This document shows positions 19,797-30,603 of a stretch of 64,000 bases of DNA, piece after piece; the first letter of the stretch is position 1, and every line of letters begins with the position of its first letter. Source of the stretch: Epithemia pelagica (Eukaryota > Bacillariophyta > Bacillariophyceae > Surirellales > Surirellaceae); the NCBI GenBank assembly GCA_946965045.2, contig OX337241.1, positions 806,001 through 870,000 of the forward strand, in the 5' to 3' direction. Below the pieces are notes generated by a model. It ran no database searches. It was not told the origin of the DNA and was given only the letters and a program-made list of their open reading frames with translations. The position numbers and the translations under genes were made by a program.

Positions 19797-22700
19797 TCAA
19801 AAAGGCAGAACCGAGTTGCCCGGTCGTTGCTGCGGTCTCGTGTTGTCCCTCGTCGTACTGACGATGGTGGAGCGCGTCATGGAGCTGGTGGTGGATCCCA
19901 CTGATTCGTTTCCTGCATTTCTTACTTTGTAAAACTCTTTTTGTTGGTAAGGATACAACGAACCAATGGAACCGTTGCGATCCATGCCTTCGGTCGAAGG
20001 AGTAGAAGAGGTCAACTGTACCTCGTGCGGCATCATCATGCCATCCGCGTATGAAACTCCCCCTCCACTGCTGTCGCTTAAACGATGCATCATGCGCTTG
20101 ACTCGTTCTTCCCGGGCGGCTTTGGTAATTTTTAACTCTTGTGACCGTGCCGGAGATACTCCCGTCGAACGCCGCCGACGAGGAATTCCCTTGCTGCTGC
20201 CGTATATCTTGTGATGAGAATGGTCACCTGCAGATTGAAGCGTCATGGCATATTGCAATTGTTGTTTGAGCAGTTGGATTTGGGCATCCTTCTCTCGAAG
20301 ATCCGTCTTGGTTTGTTCCAATTCGCGTTCCGAATCCTGCGCCCGTTTCGTAGCCCGTTGTTGAATTTCTTTGATAATCTTAAGCTCCGATTGGACACTC
20401 TGCAATTGTGTCCCTCGACATTCCAGCGAGTCATCGAGTTGCTCCACGTCTTGCTTGAGTCGCGACACGTGCTGTTCCAAGCCTTGAATGGTTACATCCC
20501 GTGCACTAATCACGGTATCCTTCTCGTCCACAATCATGGCCAAGGAATGCACTTGTTCTTGTAAGGCTTCCATGTCCTGCGTCGAGTGAGCCTGTTGTGT
20601 GGCCTCATGCAACCGTCTCTTGTAGCGCTGATTGGATTCCGACAAGAGCTGCAAGGCTTGGATCATGCCCAAAGAGGTTTGTTCTTGTGCCATGAGGGCT
20701 TTTGTCACTTCAATGTGCCGTTTCTCCAACGCCCGAACCAGTGTATAGGCCATTTCCTCTTGTTCCGACAAGGTGCGAGACACATCCATTTGTCGATGGA
20801 CCAACGAGGCAACCATTTCGGGACTAATATCCGGAATATCAGTCTCCTCTGGGCCACTCTCGTCTTCATCAAGATTTAATGCACCGTCCGCATTATCGCC
20901 ATGTCGAGTGTCACTATTCACGCTGTCATTGTCATAACTTTCTGGGTGATCGAGCCCAATGCTACTGCTTGTACTTTCCATGTGGTTCGTGTTGTAGACA
21001 TGCTCCATGGGTTGCGTGTGGTCACGTTCATCATTCTTGTCGACATTGTCTGCTGGATCGCATTCATCGTCACTATCCCCAAAATCATACATTTCGCTAG
21101 GTTTGAGACCATTGTACTCGTCGGCGGCGGGTTTTAAGGAAACCTCAATCGGAGTCTTGATCTCTTCTGGCGGCGTGACATCAGGCACAACAGTAACCTG
21201 TGGTGCTCTGTCTGCTTCTGATTCATTTTCTTTCTCCTCGTCCTCCTTGTCGTTGTTTAGAATCTTGTCGTCATGTTCATTGTGGTCGTTTCGTTCATGA
21301 CCTTTATTTCCTGCTTTTGCTCCCTCTGGAAGATTTCCTGTTTCATCATCGTCTTCCTCGTCTTCCTCCTCGTCCCCCTCTTCCACAACCTCCATGTGAT
21401 CTATGACAGTTTCATCTATTGTTTCTTCTTCGTACTCGTCATCATCATCCACTTCAACTTCTTCATATTCAGACTCATCGTCATCGTCCTCAGGTGCTGA
21501 AGCATGATGTTGTTGTTCTTGCCGATCATCGTCCATGATGTGTTGAGGAGAAGGTTTGTGTTCCACCATGGGTGGATCTTCTTCGTCTTGAGATGTGTCA
21601 TCAATATCTCCTACAAATACGACAATTGGTGCGTTTTCGTCTTCTTCTTCTTCGTCGCCATCATCCTCTAGTGTCAAATGGACATGCTTTTGACTCGGAG
21701 ACTGGGGCTCCGCCACTTTATCAGATTCTGGCAAAGTTTCATCGTACTCAGTTGTATCCATTTGTTCAAGGACTTCATGGGCTGCACGATGTCCCGTTTC
21801 CATGGCAGCTTGGAGAGTAAAATTGGCATTTTGATCCGTGGCTTCACCACAAAAATGAATGCTGCTCTTTCCTCGGCCTTGACTCTCCGGTGTTTGAGCG
21901 TTACTGTCAGTTGTATTCTTGGCATCCTTCTCGTCCAAAATCACAATGGGAGCCGCCAGGGCTTCCAAATGATCCACCGTCATGCCCACACGAGGATACA
22001 ACTTTCCACATTCAATCCACGAGTGGCTTTCCCAATCGTGAATCATGACATCGACAAACTCGGCTCTCAAGTCATCTTCTCGCACCGACAAGACTGTGGC
22101 CAAATGTTGCAAACACAAATCGGTACACAATTTGGTATCCCAATACTTCCATCCCCCAGGTGCAATACGATCGTGAAGCGGCTCATCGTGTCCCGGCGAT
22201 TTGCCATTGGATGTGGCACCCTGGTTCTTGGTGTTGGACGAGTCTTTGCCCTTGGCGTCGTCCTGAGGGAGTTGACAATTGGCGACAAACTCATCGGCAT
22301 ATTCTCCCGACAGGGAAAACACAACCAAGTATTGCTCTTTCCCAACCTTTGTGTCGTGGTACGATCGAAAGCAAAGCTCTGGGAACATTAAACAATCACT
22401 GGCCACAATGGACTGGAGTTCTGCGGGCCAAAACGAACGCGACAATTTGAGCATGACCTTGCAATAATCTGTTGTGATGTGTAAGGTTTGGTTTTTCGCG
22501 GAGCAACAAGACAAGGAGAATGAGAAAACAATGAGCACGAAACAAAAGAGTGAGTCATGGTCTAAGACAGCGAAAGGAGGTACGGAACATTCAGCCGCGA
22601 AAAAGCAAACGATAGAGCACCATTCGTGCAACGTACTTGTATAACCAATGTAATTGAGCGCCTCCATTTTCTTGGAAGGCAAGATATTGGGCAAGATTCG

Positions 22701-24929
22701 AGAAAGGACCGTTGGAGGCACGGCCACCACGACATGATCGGCATGGAGCAACGACATTTCTTGAGCGTCTGTTGGTTGCTGCTGTTGAATCTTGAGGCAG
22801 AGACCGGCGGATCGAGAGGACAACGATGGTTGTGGAACGGTTTTGATTTGTGTCACGGGAGCATTTAATCGCAAGGTGAATCGATCCTTGTATCGTGGAT
22901 GCTGAGTGAGCAACTGCAACAGGGCCTCCACGACACTGTACATGGTCAAGGGCGGGGCCAATCGATACATGGACCATTCGCCGGTGGCCGATCCATTTTG
23001 CTCATGATTGTCGTCGTAATGTCGTTGGGCTTGTTGTTGCAATCGCATCATGGCAAAGGACAAATCGGAAAAATCGGTACAACCCACGGCATTGCCCAAA
23101 CTGGCCAAACACAACTTGTACAAGGACGGGGCCAATCCCGTCTTGGTGGTGGACTGGGCCGAGGCGGCCGAGGCTGTGGAAGATGTGGCCCTCACGTGTT
23201 TTTTGTGGGCCAGTAGTTGGCGAGCCATGGGCGTCTTGAGGGTGGACGTGGTACCGGCCATGCCAAAGGCTTGTTCCAGGGAGAGATTGGGATCCAGACT
23301 TGCCGTATGGGTCGAACCATCCTGGGGGGATTCGGCATTTATTGTGGTGGTGGTTATTGTTGTGGCTGGTTGAAAAAAGAGTTGATCCAAGGTTTGGGTC
23401 AAGGGTACGACAGTCGACGCTTCGTGGGCCGAAACGAGTTTGCCATTGCAAAAATAACGACCATAGTGGCCCGAACGAGTCGTACCTGGTGAACTGTTAC
23501 TACTACAACAATGTGTGGCAGCGGCTGTGGCAAAGACTTGTTGGTACACGGTGGGATCCATGCGACTGGTCGTCGGAGCCGGGTTCGTTGCTTCCTTGTC
23601 AGTGTCTTCGTCGTCTTCCTCTTCCTCTTCCTCTTCCTCTTCATCTTCTTCCGCCACGTAGTGTCCAAAATAGGGATCCAGAAGGGATCCAGCGGCACTG
23701 TCGTTCAAGTGCACATTCAAATCCATGCTATTGTGAAAACTATCGTGATTGGGAAACCGTTCCACATCCAACATGCTGCTGCTGGAACATTCCACTTGAC
23801 TGCCACTGGTGCTCGTGGCAATGCTCGTCGTGGTGCCACTATATAAATTCTGGGCATGATGATGGGATGAGGAGGAGGAGGGTGGTGGATGGGTCAGTGT
23901 TCGACGCGACGCACCAAGTGAGGTGGAGGACAAGGTGGTCAACAAGGACGGTCTCTCCGTCTTGGGATCCTTGCTGCTGCTCTTGCTACCATCCTTGTTG
24001 TTGTTATTGTTGTTGCTAGATTGATCCAGGACATTGAAAATGACAATGGATCCATCATCATTGACACTGGCCGCCTCCCTTGCATGATTCTTCATGCCCA
24101 ATGATGATGACAGCAAGGATGAAGTTGGTTTGGCCAAGGTGGCGGCCAACAATCCCTGGGCTTGTGGTGGTGATGGTGGTTGCTGTTGTTGTTGCTGTTT
24201 TTGTTTTTGCTTTGTTGGTAGGGGTGAAGAGGGTGGCTGGGAAAAGGACAAGGAAATGGAGGACGAGGAGTCGGACGAGGCATTGGAAGCATGATCGCCG
24301 GAGGAACCAACAACAACCTCTTTCGACGGTGCCACCGGTTTGGGGGGAACCGCCACGGGAGGAATGTTTTGAGGTTGGTGGAAGTGTGCCATCTTGTGGT
24401 GGTTGTTTTGGTTGTTTTGACTGTGGTGCATGGTGGGCAACAATCCCATGGCTTGAAATTCTTGAATGTATTGCGTCAAGAGTGGTTCTTCGTCCAATCC
24501 GCCGGCCGCCGAGTGACTAGGATCGTGGTCGTTCTTGGCATTGTTGTGATTGTGATTGTGGTGTGAGTCCACCAGGGTAATGTATTCGGCCCCCAAATCC
24601 AAGGGCAATCCTGGACAAAAGTCGTCGTCCATTGCAATGCGACCACCCACTCGATCCGAGGCTTCCACCAAGGTGACGTGCAAGGCGGCTGGTTCTTTTG
24701 GGGATTGTTGTTGTTGTCGGGATTGGGATTGGGATGGGCCATTGTCCTGTTCGGTCTCTGTGGCGGCCGCCGATTCTTCCAACAAGGTATGGGCACACAC
24801 CAGTCCCGCCAACCCGGCTCCCACCACCACCACATGACGACGACGACCACGACGACGGCCCGGTGAGGTTGATGATGATGAAGTTGTGGTCGTGGTGGTA
24901 GTTCTGTTGGGTTCCACTCGATCCTTCAT
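19797..24929 (-). CDS. FAD-dependent amine oxidase with acidic region and C-terminal coiled coil
   Basis: The product starts at ATG 24929. It opens with a Rossmann FAD motif VVVGAGLAGL (G37, G39, G42) and LVEASDRVGGR (acidic E89, then R93), followed by DLGAEYI. These are the flavin amine oxidase signatures (polyamine oxidase/LSD1 group). The catalytic fold is then split by ~450 residues of Ser/Gln/Asn/His/Glu low complexity, resumes at about 590 (LYKLCLASLGNAVGCTDFS), and carries VVVAVPPTVL and the C-terminal FAD motif IHFCGEATDQ..GHRAA near residue 1020. A ~300-residue Asp/Glu-rich stretch and a coiled coil (about 1390-1600) follow. An in-frame 168-nt intron at 22469-22636 (GTACGT..ACAACAG) interrupts the oxidase. 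Removing it joins GYT to NYCKVMLKLS without shifting frame, giving 1654 instead of 1710 residues. The substrate is unknown. The acidic and coiled-coil tail suggests a scaffolded or chromatin-linked enzyme, which is only inference. Confidence 0.82.
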   Translation of the reverse strand: MKDRVEPNRTTTTTTTSSSSTSPGRRRGRRRHVVVVGAGLAGLVCAHTLLEESAAATETEQDNGPSQSQSRQQQQSPKEPAALHVTLVEASDRVGGRIAMDDDFCPGLPLDLGAEYITLVDSHHNHNHNNAKNDHDPSHSAAGGLDEEPLLTQYIQEFQAMGLLPTMHHSQNNQNNHHKMAHFHQPQNIPPVAVPPKPVAPSKEVVVGSSGDHASNASSDSSSSISLSFSQPPSSPLPTKQKQKQQQQQQPPSPPQAQGLLAATLAKPTSSLLSSSLGMKNHAREAASVNDDGSIVIFNVLDQSSNNNNNNKDGSKSSSKDPKTERPSLLTTLSSTSLGASRRTLTHPPPSSSSSHHHAQNLYSGTTTSIATSTSGSQVECSSSSMLDVERFPNHDSFHNSMDLNVHLNDSAAGSLLDPYFGHYVAEEDEEEEEEEEEDDEDTDKEATNPAPTTSRMDPTVYQQVFATAAATHCCSSNSSPGTTRSGHYGRYFCNGKLVSAHEASTVVPLTQTLDQLFFQPATTITTTTINAESPQDGSTHTASLDPNLSLEQAFGMAGTTSTLKTPMARQLLAHKKHVRATSSTASAASAQSTTKTGLAPSLYKLCLASLGNAVGCTDFSDLSFAMMRLQQQAQRHYDDNHEQNGSATGEWSMYRLAPPLTMYSVVEALLQLLTQHPRYKDRFTLRLNAPVTQIKTVPQPSLSSRSAGLCLKIQQQQPTDAQEMSLLHADHVVVAVPPTVLSRILPNILPSKKMEALNYIGYTSTLHEWCSIVCFFAAECSVPPFAVLDHDSLFCFVLIVFSFSLSCCSAKNQTLHITTDYCKVMLKLSRSFWPAELQSIVASDCLMFPELCFRSYHDTKVGKEQYLVVFSLSGEYADEFVANCQLPQDDAKGKDSSNTKNQGATSNGKSPGHDEPLHDRIAPGGWKYWDTKLCTDLCLQHLATVLSVREDDLRAEFVDVMIHDWESHSWIECGKLYPRVGMTVDHLEALAAPIVILDEKDAKNTTDSNAQTPESQGRGKSSIHFCGEATDQNANFTLQAAMETGHRAAHEVLEQMDTTEYDETLPESDKVAEPQSPSQKHVHLTLEDDGDEEEEDENAPIVVFVGDIDDTSQDEEDPPMVEHKPSPQHIMDDDRQEQQHHASAPEDDDDESEYEEVEVDDDDEYEEETIDETVIDHMEVVEEGDEEEDEEDDDETGNLPEGAKAGNKGHERNDHNEHDDKILNNDKEDEEKENESEADRAPQVTVVPDVTPPEEIKTPIEVSLKPAADEYNGLKPSEMYDFGDSDDECDPADNVDKNDERDHTQPMEHVYNTNHMESTSSSIGLDHPESYDNDSVNSDTRHGDNADGALNLDEDESGPEETDIPDISPEMVASLVHRQMDVSRTLSEQEEMAYTLVRALEKRHIEVTKALMAQEQTSLGMIQALQLLSESNQRYKRRLHEATQQAHSTQDMEALQEQVHSLAMIVDEKDTVISARDVTIQGLEQHVSRLKQDVEQLDDSLECRGTQLQSVQSELKIIKEIQQRATKRAQDSERELEQTKTDLREKDAQIQLLKQQLQYAMTLQSAGDHSHHKIYGSSKGIPRRRRSTGVSPARSQELKITKAAREERVKRMMHRLSDSSGGGVSYADGMMMPHEVQLTSSTPSTEGMDRNGSIGSLYPYQQKEFYKVRNAGNESVGSTTSSMTRSTIVSTTRDNTRPQQRPGNSVLPF
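22469..22636 (-). other. Predicted in-frame intron inside the amine oxidase gene
   Basis: The segment is 168 nt (56 codons) and stop-free. Its donor reads GTACGT and its acceptor ends ACATCACAACAG. Read through, it inserts a Cys/Phe/Ser-rich peptide (FCFVLIVFSFSLSCCSAK) exactly where amine oxidases pass from the VAVPP strand to the next beta strand. The four other intron-containing families in this window have similarly short introns, three of them starting GTACGT. Confidence 0.75.
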
Positions 24930-26228
24930 GCTCTCTGGAGTTTTGTGGATTGAATATATGTAGAGGATTGGATAAAATTAGGTAGATTGATACACCAGTC
25001 ACCACAAGAAGACGAACACAACACACAGCGACAATGGTCTCCCTGTCTCTCTCTCTCTTGTTGGACGCAAAAAGCGAAAGCACCAATACCACAACGACCG
25101 AGCCAAACAACACTCCACGAAACGCAAAAAGCGACAAAAGGCAATGCCACACCCACAACAACCCCCAACCAATGGGGGATGGAATTGGTGGGGCGTGTGC
25201 ACCAAACAACCTCGTCTTTTGCTTTACTCGCAATGCCGCGGGTGTCTTTGGGCACATTCCATGGTTAGGTACGATTGGGGGAGATGGGGGTGATTGGGGG
25301 GGGTGGTCTACTGGAAACTGTACTGGAACAGTTGCCCACAAGAAAGGCCCTAACAAAAGACCCAACCAAATGTCTTAGTCCCAGTCCCTCAACGTGTCAC
25401 GTTTGGGCCCTTTCCAAACGCGAGTGGAGCAGCAGTCGGGGCGATTGCATTCCACGCACACACAAAAATTGGTCGAGCAAACGGCCAACCGACCCGACCA
25501 ACGGAATTGTTCCGGGCCATCGTCCGTCCAAGGGAGGCCTACGTAGCGTGGGCCAGGAGGCTTAGATCACCAATGTCGTAGACAAGAATACATACCAATG
25601 GAGTCCGTTGGAGATCCCACTGGCCCTAAAATTGGGTATAGCCCCTTCTCCGCGTGCGCCTCCCGCGAAGGTGCGAGCCAGCAGGGCACAATATTGTGAG
25701 GAGTCTCCTCACACGAAACAGACCCGATGCTCAAACCCACAAACGGGAGACCAATGGTTGCCCATCCCCGGATGCAACCATGTGGAACAACGTTCCCTCG
25801 ACTGCCCTCTTGTGTGTCATGGACCAAAAATCTGGCCAATCCGCCTTTCCGTTATCAACTCAAGATTTTTGTGTCGCATCGTCCGTCAACGACCAATCCT
25901 ATGGACAACCTTGGCGAACGAGACCGACATGGAGTTGTGTACTCCACACAGCAGATACATTCATACATGGCTTTGGTGTTTGCTAAAGAGCAAAGCAACC
26001 CCTCATTGTTTGGAGAGAGCAAGAACCCGCAAGGACATCATTGAGGGGATTTGTGTTCGTGCAAAGAACTGGTTGGTTGGGTTTGTGTGAGTGTGTGAGC
26101 TCTGGAGTGTCGACGGTTTGGATCAAACAACAAAAAGGAACGGAAGGAAAAGGATACGCTAGCCAAAAAGCACCAAGAACGATACCATCAACAAGAATAA
26201 CGAATAACAAGCTCTCTCACGTTTCAAA
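24930..26228. other. Divergent intergenic region (bidirectional promoter candidate)
   Basis: About 1.3 kb between the divergently transcribed amine oxidase and the helicase-associated-domain gene. Open frames on both strands overlap one another and lack family features. No tRNA or repeat is recognised. Confidence 0.4.
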
Positions 26229-27634
26229 ATGCCTCGCGAAGTCTATGAACTCACCCCTCCTCAGTTGGAATGGTTGATTGAAAATCAAACCTTGACGGGT
26301 GGAGAAGCTCTTGATGAAAGTGCCAAAATGGGATGGGGTGGTGTCGCAACCGCAACCACAGCCACAGTGGCGGCCGGTCCCCTTGCCACGGTCGCCTTGG
26401 CCGCCGCGGCAGCCGGAAGCCCGGCCGGATATTCTCCCGTGGGACAACGACACGATGGATCCTTGTCGTCGTCGTCTGCTTCCACCTCACCCTCCGTCAT
26501 GGCGGCCCCCGCTGCGGCGGCGGCGGCCGCCGCACCAACGGCCACTCTCTTTTACCATTCGTCGTCGCCATCGTCCTCTCTTCCCTCCCACTTGCATCAA
26601 CCCTTGTTGCAGCAACCCGCCATGCCACCACCAGCTCGTCATGCGCATCTCATGAATGCGGCTGCGGTAGCGGCGGCGGCCGCCAATTCGAGTACCCTGA
26701 CGGACTATGCCTCACAGCAGTTGCAACATCCGCACTTGGCCCATTCGACAACGACGAATAACAATAGCAACAACAACAACAGCAATGTCATGGATTACGA
26801 TCCACGAGGACCGCCTCCACTCTTGGTCGATCATTATCACAAGAGCAGTGGAAGCAGCAGTATGGAATCCACCAGTGCGGGTGGATCATCGTCCATGGAA
26901 CAAGATGATGCCTACTATTCTCCAACCCAACATGCCTACGATTCCTCTCCCGAGTCTCATCATCATAATCATCATCATCATCATTTGCAGAATGGTCATC
27001 CTCATAATCATCAACATCATCATCAACAACAACAACATCACTGGCACCAATCACCCCATCATCCGTATCATCATCATCATCATCCGGCCGTCTCGTCTTC
27101 GTCGTCCTATGACAAACAACAAGCACAATCGCAAAAACGACAACCCGATTCCGATCCCTATCCTCATCGTCTGGGAAAACTCTCGTGGGAACAAAGTTTT
27201 GCCAATCTCAAGATTTATGTCAAACAATGCGGGGTACGTACAACAAACAACGTCGATGTCGGTGTCATGATGGATTCGTTTGGTGGACCAATGGGGCTTT
27301 CTCCAAGTCGTTTGTTGTGGTCCCTAGTATTCAACTCTCGTGACTCACACACAACCACTCTTCTTGGTTTGCCATTGCCTTTCTTGTTGTTCTGCTTCTT
27401 GTTCTTCTTGTTGTTGGATATATATAGCATTGCAATGTTCCGCGGTATTTTAGTGACCATCCCCAATTGGGAAGTTGGGTGCATCGTCAACGATTAAAGC
27501 GCAAATCTCCCAAAAAATATGGCTACTTGACGGCCGATCAAATTCAACAATTGTCCGATTTGGGCTTTTGTTGGCAAGTGCGGGGGGAAGGGAAACAACT
27601 CTATGTCAATCAAGCCAAGTCACACTTGTCGTAG
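26229..27634 (+). CDS. His/Ala/Ser-rich protein with one helicase-associated (HA) domain, two exons
   Basis: Exon 1 is 26229-27233 and exon 2 is 27428-27634, with a 194-nt phase-0 intron (GTACGT..TATATAG), giving 403 residues. Without splicing, the frame would run into unrelated sequence and stop at 27497. The N-terminus (PREVYELTPPQLEWLIEN) is helical. Residues ~35-315 are low complexity: poly-Ala, poly-Ser, Asn runs and a long His-rich block near 240-285. The helicase-associated domain (Pfam PF03457 type) spans the splice junction, about residues 315-390: LGKLSWEQSFANLKIYVKQC, then GHCNVPRYFSDHPQLGSWVH, then a short end with QLSDLGFCW. This domain is common in diatom proteins that are not helicases and is predicted to bind nucleic acid. 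No helicase core is present. A nuclear regulatory or nucleic-acid-binding role is inferred. Confidence 0.82.
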
Positions 27635-28310
27635 CAATCGCAAACGGAAACAAAGCAAGAAGGAAAGGAAGAGTGGGCGTTGGATTGGGACATACACAAG
27701 AAACGCAGAAGAATGAAACGACAAGAGTGATCTTGGAGCTCCTGCCTCTATAGTTCATAAGGAAAACAACCAAAACGACATATAGTGTCAATAGTGGGGG
27801 AAGATGTAACGTAAAAACTCTAAAGGTCCAAAACTATTCTGGAATAGCGCCAATGGAGATTTCTAGCATGCAATCTTTTTGTGCCGGCTGTAGAAGGCGT
27901 TGTCTGCAACCAACCATGGGTTCCAGGATCAATAGGGTCAAACATGTGCACTTGACGCAAATGGTATGGCAACATTGGTACTCACGCCTCACCATAAGAG
28001 AAAATTGCTTTCTACAAACACGTGTTTTTAACATGGGACCGAAAGTGGATGCTATGGGATGTGTTACTTCTAACTGTACAATTCGGGTCACACAGAATCC
28101 ATGCCACCACAAAGCCTTTATATCTTTGGGCTTGTTGCTTTGTCCCAGGAAAGACAGAGTTTCTGCGTCTCGAGGATAGGTGACGGTTGAAACTTCTCGT
28201 TGCAAGTCCAAGTGAACCGCAAAATGTTCCTGTCGTTTGTTTTGTTCTGTTGTTTGTATTGGTCATTCTTTGTATCGTTCTTGTTTTGTTCTTGTTGTTG
28301 TGGGGAGTTG
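27635..28310. other. Convergent intergenic region
   Basis: About 680 bases between two convergent genes. It is presumably 3' flank only; no supported gene or RNA is seen. Confidence 0.4.
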
Positions 28311-29902
28311 TTAGATTTCACATTCTTGTTGGTCGCAGTCGGCCTCGGGGGCTTGTGCCGTGGCGGCCAAAAAGAGGGCACTGACAAAGGCGCCGCCACC
28401 CACCAATCCGGCCGTCCCGACCGTTTCACCCTCAAAGACGAAACTCAGCAAGGCGGCCCAGAGGGGTTGCGAGGCATAGACGGTTTGGGCCCGCGTTGCT
28501 CCAATGGCTTGTTGTCCACCCACTTGCAAAAAGGGCACAATGGCCTTGACCATGCAGCCACTCCAGACGGAAATGGCGGCCAAATTCACGAGGTAGTGCA
28601 TCTTTTCGTCCGTCATTGCGGTAAATTGTTGCACAAAGTCGGTCGCATCGGGAATGCCCACGGCAAACAAGAGTCCAAAGGACAAGAGTGCCTGGGAGGC
28701 AATTTTACTGGTAATCAAGGGCCGGGCAGCCACTTGTTTGCCCCAGGCAAAGAGTCGTAAATCGTACGTGGCATAAAAGGCGGCTGCCACGACACAAAGG
28801 GCATCGCCCTGGAGCCGCGTTTGCTCCACAACGGGATCCAGGGCCGCCGCTCCCGCGCCGCCCATGTCTTGGGTAAACAAGGCCATGCCCATCAAGGCCA
28901 AGACAATGGAAAATTGAATCCGACGAGGAATGGGAATGCCCATGAGACCTTGTACGGTAGGGACAATGAGAGTGGTGAGTTGAATGAGAAAGGCGCCGTG
29001 GTCGGCCGTGGTCAAGGCCAAACCGTACAAGTTGGCCATGGTGCCCTGTAGATACAAAGACAGCAGAGCATGTTTCCAACAGGAATTGTCAGGAGCAAAA
29101 CAACCACAACATAACAACGACAAGGCAACCACAGCACATGAGTGAGTCACAAAGCGTCGTTCCCATATTCTCTCCGTCCTCGCAATCTCTTGTCCCACGA
29201 CGACCCACTACGTACCAAAAACTTCCAAAAGCCCAATTCCGAACCAGCCTTGACGGAAACATCGATCGAGTTCCACCAGGATGCCAGAGGATTCTTGTCG
29301 GCCTCAGTGGCTGGTTCTGTTGGACTCGTAGTAGTACTACTGCTGGCCACCAGTGCCGACGGTGGGGGAATCATGGTTTCCAAGGAGGGTCCCGCCACGG
29401 CCAAACACACCAAGGCCACGACGGACAAGACGGCATTGAGAAAAATCACGGGACACGAAACGATATCACTGGCAGCAGTGGACGTGGACGACAAGGCGGC
29501 ATGCATGGCCGGGGACAAGGAGGCAAAGACAATGGTACAAAATCCAATGGTCCACAAGCCGCGTTGGTATTCTTGATTGTTGTTATTTTCGTCGTTGTCG
29601 ACTGGAGTGGAAAACGACGATCCGTCCACGACCACGACGGAGGGATCCAGAGTGGATTCTGAAGACGAGGATGAGACCGACAAGGACGACGCCGGTCGTT
29701 CCAATACGGCATCCTTTTGCGACGGTGCTTGCGCATACAAGACAGTTTTGGGGTGGAGCTTGATGAAGGTGGAGGCAGCAGCAACGTCCAGGCTTGGGAT
29801 TGGTTGGGAGGACGGTGCAACTGATACAAACCCTTGAATCGGCAGAACCAGCAAGAGGCAGCAAAGGAGGCTTATGGAGGATGCGAGACGTTCGTTCTTC
29901 AT
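28311..29902 (-). CDS. Plastid-targeted EamA/DMT-family transporter, two exons
   Basis: Exon 1 is 29902-29216 and exon 2 is 29045-28311, with a 170-nt phase-0 intron (GTACGT..TCTACAG), giving 473 residues. The ATG at 29902 is chosen because it opens directly into a signal peptide (SLLCCLLLVLPIQG) followed by Phe25 (FVSVAP). This is the diatom bipartite plastid signal, where an aromatic residue follows the signal-peptidase site. A Ser-rich transit-like linker follows to about residue 115. The rest has about ten hydrophobic segments in two EamA halves: first half GLWTIGFCTIVFASLSPAMH, then YGLALTTADHGAFLIQLTTL across and after the junction; second half CVVAAAFYATYDLRLFAW to GLVGGGAFVSALFLAA. 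EamA proteins export or exchange small metabolites, and the substrate cannot be told here. The location is the plastid envelope or surrounding membranes by inference. Confidence 0.82.
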
Positions 29903-30603
29903 TGTTTGGGCTTGGATGACTTGAAAGATGTGTGCCCAGCAAAAATAGACTTTCTCTTGTTCGTCAATTGTCCGTGTCGTTTGGGATTCTTGTGTGTTCC
30001 TCTCTGCCCGAGATTCTGCTTGCACTTTCTTTTTTGAATCGGCCGAGATGAATGAATGTTTACCCAAAAGACTTCTCTGTGTATACTCGCACGTTGGTTG
30101 GTTCGGTGGTTGCTTCCGTGTTGCTTGCTGACTGCTGACCTGTAATTGTGCACGTGCGTTCTTCGAAACGCAGTCGACCGGCGTGGCTTCAAGTCCGACA
30201 TCACTTAGGGCTGACGTGTCGAGGTCAGCTGTCGTCCTACAAGCGAGTGAGGAGCGACTCGATCACACCCTGCAAACTTTTGTGGGCAGCTGTGTTCTCC
30301 GAATAGTCATTCCATGGTATGCCTCCGAGCAGAGGCAATTTCGAGACCTGGTATAGTGCGACTCCCAACCAATAGTGACTGGGGGAATTGCTATTGCCTG
30401 GTACCGGAACGTTGCGTGGTCGTTATGGTCATGGACTTTTTCGGTGTGTGGATTGGGCGTTTGCGGATGGAATCACGAATATAGCAGCACTACGTGTCTT
30501 GGTTGAATATATTGGAGAACGAATCGACCGTGGTGGTTCCACAGACAAATAACAAACCAAACCAAACGACCAATAGAACACGAAAAACTATACTATTACA
30601 ACC
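29903..30603. other. Divergent intergenic region between transporter and acidic-protein genes
   Basis: About 700 bases that must contain the promoters of both flanking genes. No coding frame or RNA gene is recognised. Confidence 0.4.

Noticed and set aside
22067-24850. Numerous 60-240-codon plus-strand and alternative-frame ORFs across the amine oxidase gene
   Set aside because: They are shadows of repetitive (CAN)n and (GAN)n codons in the real minus-strand gene.
26940-27090. (CAT)n/(CAC)n run as a possible CRISPR or minisatellite
   Set aside because: It is an irregular His-codon tract inside a coding exon, with no spacers.
27234-27497. C-terminal extension of the HA-domain protein in the unspliced frame (ends LFLLLDIYSIAMF..)
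   Set aside because: This is the pyrimidine-rich intron and a shifted frame. Splicing at 27234/27427 restores the helicase-associated domain.
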